This document shows, piece by piece, positions 35,063-42,843 of a stretch of 64,000 nucleotides of DNA; position 1 is the first letter of the stretch; each line of letters opens with the position of its first letter. The position numbers and the translations under genes were made by a program. The DNA comes from Parasutterella secunda (lineage in GTDB: Bacteria > Pseudomonadota > Gammaproteobacteria > Burkholderiales > Burkholderiaceae_F), in NCBI RefSeq assembly GCF_016901835.1, contig NZ_JACJKX010000001.1:217998-281997 (forward strand), read 5' to 3'. A model generated the notes under the pieces. The model was not told the DNA's origin, did not search any database, and saw only the letters and a program-made list of their open reading frames with translations.

Positions 35063-36103
35063 ATGAAGAAAGTTCCTGTCATTAAAGAAAACAATCAAGG
35101 CAATGTTGTCATTTACCGCGATGAGAATGACAAGATTCAAGTTCATGCCCTTTTCCAGTATGAGACTCTTTGGCTGACTCAAAAGTTTATTGCGGATCTT
35201 TTTGCAACAACCAAACAAAATGTTTCAACTCATTTGAAACGAATTTTTGACGATGGAGAGCTGCTCGAAGAATCAGTTGTAAAGGATTTCTTTACAACTG
35301 CTACCGATGGCAAGTCGTATAAAACGAAGCACTACAACCTTGACGCTATTATCGCTGTCGGCTACAGAGTTAACAGCAAACGTGCAACCGCCTTTCGGCA
35401 ATGGGCTACTAGCGTTTTGAGAGAGTACATAATCAAAGGATTTGTCTTAGATGATGAACGTCTAAAAAATCCAGATTATTACCTTGGGAAAGATTATTTT
35501 GACGAAATGTTGGAGAGGATTCGGGACATCCGTGCTAGCGAACGCCGGTTTTACCAAAAAATTACCGATATTTACGCACAGTGTTCTGTTGATTACGATA
35601 AAAATTCAGATTTAACACGGCAATTCTTCGCTACGGTTCAGAATAAGTTGCACTGGGCGACTTCCAGACAAACTGCCGCTGAAATTATTTATTCTCGAGC
35701 GGATCATGAGAAACCCAATATGGGACTGACAACGTGGAAACATGCTCCTAAGGGACGAATCTATCAGTCTGATGTTATGGTTGCAAAGAATTATTTAAAC
35801 GAAGCGGAGATGAGCAAACTGAACCGTATTGTCGGAATGTATTTAGATTATGCAGAGAATCAAGCCGAGAAACATATTGCGATGACAATGCAGGATTGGA
35901 TTAAGCGATTAGATGCCTTTCTCCAATTCAATGAGGAAGAAATATTAAATGACTCAGAAGGAAGAGTTAGCCGAGCGGTCGCTGAAGCATTTGCTATTGA
36001 GGAGTATCAAATATTCAGACAAGAACAACTTAGAAATTATCAGTCGGACTTTGATCTTTACGCTTTGGAAAGTGAGGTAAATGAAAAAGATGACCGTTTG
36101 TAG
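35063..36103 (+). CDS. rhuM: RhuM family protein
   Basis: A 346-residue protein starting MKKVPVIKENNQGNVVIYRD with AGGAAATAGCG before the ATG. Typical RhuM features are visible: VHALFQYETLWLTQKFIADLFATTKQNVSTHLKRIF (an HTH-like region), YKTKHYNLDAIIAVGYRVNS-RATAFRQWAT, and the C-terminal Fic-related helical segment with NKLHWATSRQTAAEIIYSRA and AENQAEKH. The family was first described as a Salmonella virulence-region protein and is frequent in genomic islands next to toxins and defence genes; its activity is not established. It overlaps the zeta-toxin gene by 23 bp. Confidence 0.9.
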   Translation: MKKVPVIKENNQGNVVIYRDENDKIQVHALFQYETLWLTQKFIADLFATTKQNVSTHLKRIFDDGELLEESVVKDFFTTATDGKSYKTKHYNLDAIIAVGYRVNSKRATAFRQWATSVLREYIIKGFVLDDERLKNPDYYLGKDYFDEMLERIRDIRASERRFYQKITDIYAQCSVDYDKNSDLTRQFFATVQNKLHWATSRQTAAEIIYSRADHEKPNMGLTTWKHAPKGRIYQSDVMVAKNYLNEAEMSKLNRIVGMYLDYAENQAEKHIAMTMQDWIKRLDAFLQFNEEEILNDSEGRVSRAVAEAFAIEEYQIFRQEQLRNYQSDFDLYALESEVNEKDDRL

Positions 36104-36997
36104 CCTGATGCAAAAAGATGTTTTGATCGAAGAGGTATCGGCAGTGGCATCTCAAATAGTCAAAATACATCCGGATTCTTTTACCTCTTTGCCGGAATTC
36201 TTGAGTTGTACTCAACTGAGAGATCAGTTGTACCGAAGCCGGCCAGAGCAAATTTGTTTGGAAGAGATACACTCTGACTTTGAAAAGCTTAAAAACATTA
36301 CGAAGATAAAGCCTGAAAACAATGTCTCCGATGTTTTGGATGCTCTTTGGCTTTTCCTTTCATCTAATACTGAACCAGTTGCAAAACCTACAGGTATTGT
36401 TCTTGGTGGACAACCTGGAGCTGGGAAAAGTGTCTTGACTCAATTCGTATTGCAAAGCGATTCTAATTTCATCGTCATCAATGCTGATGAATTTCGGTCT
36501 TGGCACCATTCTTATGAATCAATTCAAGACTGCTATCAAAAAGACAGCGCAAAACAAACGGGACGGTTTGCAGGTCATTTGGCAGAAAAGATTCTTCTAA
36601 GGGCAATTAAGGGACGATACAACTTAATCATTGAGGGAACCTTCCGGACCTATGAGATACCGATTAAAACTATGAACAAACTTAAAGAAGCAGGGTATAG
36701 AACGGAGGTTTATATCAAACATGTCCGAAAGCGGTCAGTTGGGAGCGTTGTTTGGCCCGCTATAAAATTGCTCAAGATGCAGGAGAGGGACAGGAACGCT
36801 TCACTTCGAAAGAACATCACGACTTGGTTGTTGCGGTTCTGCCAACTAACGCAGATGTAGTAATGAATAGTGGGCTGTCTGACCGAATGATTGTCGTAGA
36901 TGATAATGGCCAGATAATCTTTGATAGTGACGAAGATTCTATAAAGCCATCAACCTCGATTTATTCTGTGCTTGAAAGAAAAAAATCGTCAATTTAA
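36081..36997 (+). pseudogene. Zeta-toxin family kinase, frameshifted
   Basis: The first frame (from ATG 36081, with GAGGTAA upstream) encodes an N-terminal helical part and a P-loop kinase: IVLGGQPGAGKSVLTQFVL, INADEFRSWHHSY and LIIEGTFR, typical of zeta toxins that phosphorylate UDP-sugars. At about 36717-36719 the homology leaves this frame and continues in the -1 frame as TCPKAVSWERCLARYKIAQD, then QERFTSKEHHD and SGLSDRMIVVDDNGQIIFDS to the stop at 36997. One extra A in the short A run would restore a continuous ORF. Either the gene is inactivated or the base is a sequencing error. Confidence 0.85.
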
Positions 36998-36999
36998 AA

Positions 37000-37753
37000 A
37001 TGCGTTATATCTCTGGTATCCATGCGTTGAACTTGCCTTGCAGTCTTCCAACTGGTGGAGACTGGCATCGTTACGCCATTCAATGGGAAAGACCAACTAT
37101 TCGTGAGTCTTCAGAGAGTATTTTTAGCGAATATGGGATTGAAAATTGTACAGTTGTCCCAGGACATCCTGGAACACATAAAGTCGCCAACCACATTCGC
37201 GCCTTGTTGGATATGATCTCTGAAGGTCAATTCGGGTATGCCCAGGGAATGAGAAAAGACTTTATTTGCAATGACTCTTTGGATGAAGAGATTTTTGCGA
37301 AAGTGATTCTTCTGAAGGATAGTGCCTTGTGGCCGGAGATCAATCGTTTCATGGGTCGTGAATACACCATGCGTTGGCTTCGTTTTTTGGATTCTAAAGA
37401 GATTGAATATCCAAATCCTCGAACGAGCCCTGAGAGTGTTTTTTCAGAAGCTCTTTCTCTAGATCGTTTGATCATAAAAAAAAGCATCCGCATTTCAGTG
37501 TCATGGGGATCTAACGGCTTTTCAGGATTTGTTAGTGCTAAGTTTGAAAGATTTTGACCTACTTAATGATCAAATTAAAAATATTTTGTCAGATGTCTTG
37601 CTTGTAAATGATGGTTCTTACATCGAGTTTTTGGCAAAAATATGGAAAGTACCTGAAAGAGAAACGAAGAAGTTACTTGGCAATTACGCTTGTTTGCAAA
37701 AGAGGTTAGGTCTGCGTATTGAGGATGGTAGTAACAAGGAGATAAAGACGTAA
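37000..37753 (+). pseudogene. Unknown family protein, frameshifted at a poly-A tract
   Basis: Begins MRYISGIHALNLPCSLPTGG and is clearly related to the intact protein at 38716-39507 (MKYISGYQALHLKSSL; SIFGDYGIE/SIFSEYGIE; VANHIRALLD/VANHCRVLLD; NRFMGREYTMRWLRFL/NKFMGLEYGLDWLNFL). After an eight-A tract at 37476-37483 coding continues in another frame as FQDLLVLSLKDFDLLNDQIK to the stop at 37753. The stop overlaps the start of the phosphoesterase gene (TAATG). The poly-A tract could be a decay mutation, a phase-variable slip site or an error. Family function unknown. Confidence 0.75.
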
Positions 37754-38514
37754 TGATCATTCAATATGCCTCAGATCTTCACTTAGAGTTTCAACTTAAT
37801 AGACGATTCGTATTTAACAACGGAATTAAACCCGAAGGTGATTGCCTGATATTGGCTGGAGATATTGCGAACCTCTTTAAATTGGATCATTACTCAAATT
37901 TTTGGGACTGGTGTTCGGAGAATTACGATCTCACTGTCATGGTGCCGGGGAATCATGACTATTATGGGTGCTGGGGTTCTAGAGAGGAGTTAACGAAGGC
38001 GTTTAAAAGAGAAATTCGGCCCAATGTTTTTTGCTGCAATAACACGGTCGTGCGTCTAAGTAATGTTGACATAATTTGTTCAACACTTTGGTCCGAAATT
38101 AAACCTGAGTATGCATTTGCTGTTGCTAAGGGGTTGTTGGATTTTAGAGCCATATCCATAGGCAACTCATCTATGACAGTTGATGATTATCAACGGATAC
38201 ATCAAGAATGTCTTCGTTTTATTCAAAAAGCAGTGACATCGTCCTCAGCTGAACAAATAGTCGTGGTGACTCATCATTTACCTAGTTATGCGGTTTTAGG
38301 GGAAGTTTTTAAAGACTCTGCATTAAATTCTGGATTTGTGACTGAACTAGGGAATTGGATCGCTGATAGTCCTATTAATTTTTGGATTTACGGTCACTCC
38401 CATGTATCTATTGAACAGATTATTGGAAACACTCGTTTGTTGTCTAATCAGCTCGGCTACGTTGGCTACGGTGAGGGAGAGGATTTTGATGCCGAAAAAT
38501 GTATCAATGTATAA
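37753..38514 (+). CDS. Calcineurin-like metallophosphoesterase
   Basis: A 253-residue protein with IIQYASDLHLEFQ (D-x-H), LILAGDIANL (GD), VMVPGNHDYYG (GNHD), VVVTHHLPSY and WIYGHSHVS (GHxH), the full metal-binding set of the phosphoesterase superfamily. AAGGAG lies 13 nt upstream, and the start overlaps the preceding stop by one base, so translation is coupled to the frameshifted gene before it. Substrate unknown. In a toxin-like cluster it could act on a nucleotide or a phosphorylated target. Confidence 0.9.
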   Translation: MIIQYASDLHLEFQLNRRFVFNNGIKPEGDCLILAGDIANLFKLDHYSNFWDWCSENYDLTVMVPGNHDYYGCWGSREELTKAFKREIRPNVFCCNNTVVRLSNVDIICSTLWSEIKPEYAFAVAKGLLDFRAISIGNSSMTVDDYQRIHQECLRFIQKAVTSSSAEQIVVVTHHLPSYAVLGEVFKDSALNSGFVTELGNWIADSPINFWIYGHSHVSIEQIIGNTRLLSNQLGYVGYGEGEDFDAEKCINV

Positions 38515-38593
38515 AGAAATATGAAGGGTTGAAAAAGTTCTGTGCGTTTACGCTACAGATAATTGTGGCGTTACTTTTTTTTACACTTTCTAT

Positions 38594-38624
38594 TTGTTGA
38601 TCAACAATGACGTATGTTGATCAA
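38594..38624. promoter_or_regulatory. TTGATCAA palindromes upstream of 38716 gene
   Basis: TTGTTGATCAACAA (38594-38607) is a perfect palindrome. A second TTGATCAA core follows at 38617-38624 (20 bp away, two helical turns) and an ATTGATC half-site right after. They lie about 100 bp before the 38716 start, in the 200-bp gap, and look like a dimeric repressor operator. Confidence 0.55.
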
Positions 38625-38715
38625 TATTGATCTAAATACTCGCATTTAGGATAAATTCATAAAAATCAAATTGTTGGGACTCTTATAAGATGATCTTGTT
38701 TTATAGGAGTTCATT

Positions 38716-39507
38716 ATGAAATACATAAGTGGTTATCAAGCGCTTCATCTCAAATCATCGTTAAAAACCTCTGGTCTCATTTCAGATTTTCATTATTTTG
38801 GTCATTCAGACCGAATTTCGGTTCGATGGGATGAATTAAATTTACAGGAAAGTGAAAATTCTATTTTTGGAGACTATGGAATAGAGAAGAACCACCATGT
38901 GCCGAAGCATGAAGGAGAGTACTTTGTTGCCAATCATTGCAGAGTGCTATTGGATTTTTTAGCTGACTCTAATTCACTCAACAATATCCTAGGTGCCCGT
39001 TATTACATAATTGATAACGATGAATATAACGAAGAACTTTTCTCAAAAGTTGTAGAACTAAAGGCATTTCCTCATTGGGAGATGGTCAATAAGTTTATGG
39101 GCTTAGAGTACGGATTAGATTGGTTAAATTTTTTGATGCTCAAGGGAATACAGTGGCCAAATTCAGTTTGGGGAAGAGGTTCAGACGGTGAAGGTTTACC
39201 CTCTGATTCGTTTAGGGAATATCTCAGGGTGTTGGCTTGTGATTTTGTGCTTTCTATGAATCTATGTGACCTTGAGTTGTATTTATCAAAGATTATTGAA
39301 AAAGAGGCTGAATTAACACCGGGAACGTACAAAGACATAAGATATTTTCTGTCGGAATCGGTTTTAGATCATATTGATTATTACTTGTTAACGCAGCCTT
39401 TAAACAATAAACGTAAATTGATAAAAGCTCTTACTGGTGTATGCCGACTGGTGGGTTTGATCTACAAAACGCAAGTCACCGATGAAAAGTGGAGAATTTA
39501 CCTCTAA
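38716..39507 (+). CDS. Unknown protein, intact paralogue of 37000-37753
   Basis: A 263-residue protein with AGGAG 6 nt before ATG 38716. It starts MKYISGYQALHLKSSLKTSG; no signal peptide or membrane segment. The N-terminal half is shared with the frameshifted gene at 37000; the C-terminal half (DFVLSMNLCDLELYLSKII, TYKDIRYFLSES) aligns with the shifted-frame part of that gene. Two copies bracket the metallophosphoesterase. I do not recognise the family; a substrate-recognition or antitoxin-like role is speculation from context. Confidence 0.75.
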   Translation: MKYISGYQALHLKSSLKTSGLISDFHYFGHSDRISVRWDELNLQESENSIFGDYGIEKNHHVPKHEGEYFVANHCRVLLDFLADSNSLNNILGARYYIIDNDEYNEELFSKVVELKAFPHWEMVNKFMGLEYGLDWLNFLMLKGIQWPNSVWGRGSDGEGLPSDSFREYLRVLACDFVLSMNLCDLELYLSKIIEKEAELTPGTYKDIRYFLSESVLDHIDYYLLTQPLNNKRKLIKALTGVCRLVGLIYKTQVTDEKWRIYL

Positions 39508-39546
39508 TTCAGTCTCAAATTTATTATTAAGTCTTATGAACTAAGC

Positions 39547-40419
39547 ATGGGATTTGGAATTATTCGTTGTAAAAAAGTTAAAAGACCCAACCTAAACGGT
39601 TTGAGAATATTTTGGGATTCTAGTGTTCAGAAAGGGTGTGTACTTCGAGAGTGTGCGAATGTACGTGAAGAAATAATCAAAAGAGTCAGAGAATTTCAGG
39701 GGCAGCAGCTAAGGAAAATCAGGGCTGATGCCCCTTATGCTTTACATTATTTAGTTACCTTATCTCAAGAGAGTGCTGAAAAATTAGGAGAGGAACAAAT
39801 CAAAGCGTATCTAAGCGAATCCTTATCTTTTTTGGATACTCTTCATGGTCAAAACAATATCATCGCAGCCTTCATTTCTGACACAGGTCACGTTATGCAC
39901 GTACTGGCAGTCCCTGAAAAAGAAGGTAAGCTAAATGCCAAAGCTTTTACGGAATTAAACGCGTTGAGAGTTTTGCAAGAAAGTTTCTTTCGAAATGTCA
40001 GTTCGAAATATGGATTGGAACGAGGAGTTAAAGGGCAGAAGCATAAGACTCAGGAAGAAGAAAATTTTGAGCGTTTGAAAGTTAAATCAGAAAAGCTTGA
40101 AAAAAGAATAAAGGTTCTTGCAGGCGAAAGTCTTGAACCTCCGGTTATAGAATACCCAGAACCAGGCTTATTAGAAGGAAAAAAGGCATATGCAGAGCGG
40201 TGTCTGAAACGTTTATGGGACTATTCTCTTCAAATCATACAAGTTAGCCGTGCTAAAGCTCTTGCATATGATGATATGCAGAAAGAAAAATTCAAGTTAG
40301 AACAGGAAATCAGAGAAATAAAAACAAAGCTAATTGAAGAACAGACTAACAATTCATTACTGCGATTGGAGATTAGAGAGCTCGAAAAGCTTTTCAGGAA
40401 TGCTGACTCAGTATTTTAA
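39547..40419 (+). CDS. MobV (Mob/Pre)-like relaxase
   Basis: A 290-residue protein whose N-terminal domain has the Mob_Pre layout: RCKKVK near the start, YLVTLSQESAEKLGEEQIKAY, SDTGHVMHVLAVPEKEGKLNAKAFTEL (motif III region), and FFRNVSSKYGLERGVKGQKHKTQEE. The C-terminal part (about 170-280) is a charged, probably coiled-coil region. MobV proteins nick a plasmid oriT and start mobilisation. The usual HxHxH metal site is reduced (HVMHV), and the protein is shorter than MobM of pMV158 (494 residues), so activity is uncertain. No strong ribosome site precedes ATG 39547. Confidence 0.75.
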   Translation: MGFGIIRCKKVKRPNLNGLRIFWDSSVQKGCVLRECANVREEIIKRVREFQGQQLRKIRADAPYALHYLVTLSQESAEKLGEEQIKAYLSESLSFLDTLHGQNNIIAAFISDTGHVMHVLAVPEKEGKLNAKAFTELNALRVLQESFFRNVSSKYGLERGVKGQKHKTQEEENFERLKVKSEKLEKRIKVLAGESLEPPVIEYPEPGLLEGKKAYAERCLKRLWDYSLQIIQVSRAKALAYDDMQKEKFKLEQEIREIKTKLIEEQTNNSLLRLEIRELEKLFRNADSVF

Positions 40420-40703
40420 CTTCTGCCATAGACGTAGGAATTCTTGTTGGTTGATTAAATTAAATCATTATTGTTTGACTTATATCAACAAAGATCGTCT
40501 TGGTTGATTTAAGAGCCATTTTGGTGTTTTGGAGCGGTTGAAGCATTCTATTTCACAAAGGTAACTAGTAGATACTTCACTCTTTTTGCAAAAAAACGTG
40601 AGTAAATTTTTAGAAAATGTTTTCTAACTAATTGATTTTAAATAATAAAGAATCTGATCGAATTTGCTGTTAGAGAAATAGTAAAAATCGTTTAAAAAGT
40701 TTA

Positions 40704-40747
40704 TGACGCTACAAAAGACTATTGTGTTAGAAAAGATCTTGGCGTCA
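40704..40747 (+). other. Candidate oriT in the 40420-40890 non-coding region
   Basis: TATTGTGTTA at 40720-40729 differs in one base from the pMV158-type MobV nick region TAGTGTG/TTA, and it lies between TGACGC (40704-40709) and GCGTCA (40742-40747). It is 300 bp downstream of the MobV-like gene. The rest of the 470-bp gap is AT-rich with a repeated GGTTGATT motif (40453 and 40501) and shows no gene. Confidence 0.4.
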
Positions 40748-40890
40748 AAAATGCAGTAACAGTACGAAGTGTTAAAAGCGTTAATATCTGTTTCCTCTAG
40801 CTTAAATTGGGCATTTTTTAGGCTCTTTATCTGAGACGATTCTACGTATATGATGAAAAGAAAAATCTGACCAACTCTAAAGGAGAAAAA

Positions 40891-41178
40891 ATGACTCAAT
40901 TGTCGGAATACGCTAAAAGAAGAGCCAGAGCAAAAAATGTTTGGCTACCTGAAGGGTGGACCACAGAGCCACATCTTTTGTCAACGCTTCAGATCATGCA
41001 CCTGACGAATTTTTCGTATCAATATCTCAGACAGCTAATCAATGCAGGCAAATTTCCTAAACCCAAAAAACTTTCTGCGAGACGTAACGCTTGGAATTCT
41101 GTCGAGGTTGCAAATTGGATCGAGGAGGCTCACTCAGATTCGAGCAAACTAATCGAAGAAATGGAGGGGCGCTTATGA
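40891..41178 (+). CDS. AlpA-like excisionase / transcriptional regulator
   Basis: A 95-residue protein with AAAGGAG just before ATG 40891. The central part LLSTLQIMHLTNFSYQYLRQLINAGKFPKPKKL...AWNSVEVANWIEEA is a MerR-like winged helix typical of AlpA/Xis proteins of P4-like elements. Such proteins activate integrase expression and steer excision. Its stop overlaps the following gene (ATGA). Likely binding sites are the 10-bp phased TGTCA repeats beside int. Confidence 0.85.
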   Translation: MTQLSEYAKRRARAKNVWLPEGWTTEPHLLSTLQIMHLTNFSYQYLRQLINAGKFPKPKKLSARRNAWNSVEVANWIEEAHSDSSKLIEEMEGRL

Positions 41179-42740
41179 CAGAGACAAAAGAAACGGTGCA
41201 GAACCCTGCGAAAGTTCACTGCACCGATGGGACTCAAACGAAAGCTCCCGAGAGCAGTATATCAGTTGAAGAACGATCTGAAAAAGAAAATTTTGAAAAT
41301 GAATTAGTTTCGGCTTTGACAGGAAAGCTCCCAGATAAAGGGCTAGTGCGCTTTCTTAAGAAAAATGCTTGGACTGAAAAATTTCAAAAAAGTGAACAAG
41401 TCCTTCTTTCTGCCATAAAACAATTTTCGAGAAGATTAAAGCCTAAGACACTCATGAATGAGCCTGAGGATATTGCTCCTAGCTCCGAGGATATTTTCAT
41501 TTCAGACTTAATAATTTATTTTAAAGGTTACATAAGTGAACACTGCGAATTACCGGAGGAAGATCTTCTGGTTATCAGTTACTGGTGTTTAGCAACATGG
41601 TTCTATGAAGACATTGAAAGAGCGCCATATATCCTTTTGCTTTCAAAGATGCCCGGTTCCGGCAAATCCGCTATTTTAAAAACCTGTGCTAATTTATCTT
41701 TTAACCCCTATATGGGGGCCGGATCAAGCCCGGCTTCTTTATGGAGATTAACTGATCAGGCTCCAAGAACTATCTTCATAGATGAAGTTGATATGACTAA
41801 AGTGGATAGTTCAAAAGAATTGGGACAGTTTTTAAATTCTGGAATTGATCCAGATGGTGTCATTTCTCGTTGTGACCAAAATAGTCCTAACGAAGTTTTG
41901 TCTCACCGAACCTTTGCGCTCAAAATGCTATCAGGACTAGATAGCCCAAGCCTCAATCTGGCTAGTGCAACATTAACTCGTTGCATTATCATCTGGACCA
42001 GCGAAAGTCGCCAAAGAAAGAAACATGCCCCATCCATTAACAGGGATGAGTATGCTCGTAAACTAAGAAGTTATGGGGCTAAAGTGGCAAGGGAGTATTC
42101 TCAACAATATAAAAGTCAGACTGTTGATGTTAACGTTTTAAGTTGGCGAACTTTGGATACTTGGGAGGCAATTTTTATTTTGTCATCCCTTGTAGATCAA
42201 GAAAATCAACGTATGGGTAAAACTTCAAATGATTTTGACACTTTGCTAAATTTAGCTCAAAAAAAATCAAGAGAAGCGCCGGATTCGGCCGTTGAATTCA
42301 AGATATTGCTTATGACTAAAAATGTTCTGACCCGAGCACTGACCTCATTTCCCGAAACCTATCAGGATAATCGCTACAAAATTTACTCAGGCTATGAATT
42401 TGAGGAAAGAGTAAAGATTCCAGATCAACGTAGATCAAGGGCAGATGAACGGAAATATGGAATAAAAGGGCTTTATATCTACGGTTCACCGTCGAATCCA
42501 ATCGTTAGAGGACCGGAACTAATGGCTGCGCTCATTGATTTAAAGGATAACTCTCCCGTGACTGCGTATAAAGAGAAAGGTATGCCATATGTGGTTTTTG
42601 TAAGAATTATTGAAAATTTAGGCTTCAGCGAGGCAGATCAAAGAATTTCTAATGTTCGAGGATACTCACTTTTTAAGATAAACGAAAAAATCCAAGAAAG
42701 GTTAAAAGAATCCCTGCCAATGCCAGGGTTAATGTCATAA
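41175..42740 (+). CDS. DUF3631 domain ATPase
   Basis: ATG 41175 overlaps the alpA-like stop. The ~521-residue protein has a Walker A motif LLSKMPGSGKSAILKTCANL, Walker B RTIFIDEVDM, and DDF3631-like features LWRLTDQAPRTIFIDEVD...GQFLNSGIDPDG, RTFALKMLSGL and LTRCIIIW. The C-terminal part includes ELMAALIDLKDNSPVTAY. DUF3631 proteins are helicase-like factors found in phage satellites and integrative elements and are thought to aid replication. Co-transcribed with the alpA-like gene. Confidence 0.82.
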   Translation: MTETKETVQNPAKVHCTDGTQTKAPESSISVEERSEKENFENELVSALTGKLPDKGLVRFLKKNAWTEKFQKSEQVLLSAIKQFSRRLKPKTLMNEPEDIAPSSEDIFISDLIIYFKGYISEHCELPEEDLLVISYWCLATWFYEDIERAPYILLLSKMPGSGKSAILKTCANLSFNPYMGAGSSPASLWRLTDQAPRTIFIDEVDMTKVDSSKELGQFLNSGIDPDGVISRCDQNSPNEVLSHRTFALKMLSGLDSPSLNLASATLTRCIIIWTSESRQRKKHAPSINRDEYARKLRSYGAKVAREYSQQYKSQTVDVNVLSWRTLDTWEAIFILSSLVDQENQRMGKTSNDFDTLLNLAQKKSREAPDSAVEFKILLMTKNVLTRALTSFPETYQDNRYKIYSGYEFEERVKIPDQRRSRADERKYGIKGLYIYGSPSNPIVRGPELMAALIDLKDNSPVTAYKEKGMPYVVFVRIIENLGFSEADQRISNVRGYSLFKINEKIQERLKESLPMPGLMS

Positions 42741-42759
42741 ATTTAATGTCTAATGACAC

Positions 42760-42825
42760 AGACTGTCATCAACGAATTAGCAGAAAATTCGGCTTAAAAG
42801 CTAAAAATTCTATTGATGACAGTCT
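42760..42825. repeat. 13-bp inverted repeat between convergent genes
   Basis: AGACTGTCATCAA (42760-42772) and TTGATGACAGTCT (42813-42825) are perfect complements 40 bp apart, between the DUF3631 stop (42740) and the Type ISP stop (42844). They contain the TGTCA motif that is also phased around int. They may act as a regulator site or as a module boundary; no U tract supports a terminator. Confidence 0.5.
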
Positions 42826-42843
42826 TGCGTGAAATTTTAGGCT

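Noticed and set aside
40624..40899. Minus-strand 91-codon frame in the gap before the alpA-like gene
   Set aside because: AT-rich, low-complexity Phe/Tyr/Ser translation with no ribosome site; the region looks regulatory.
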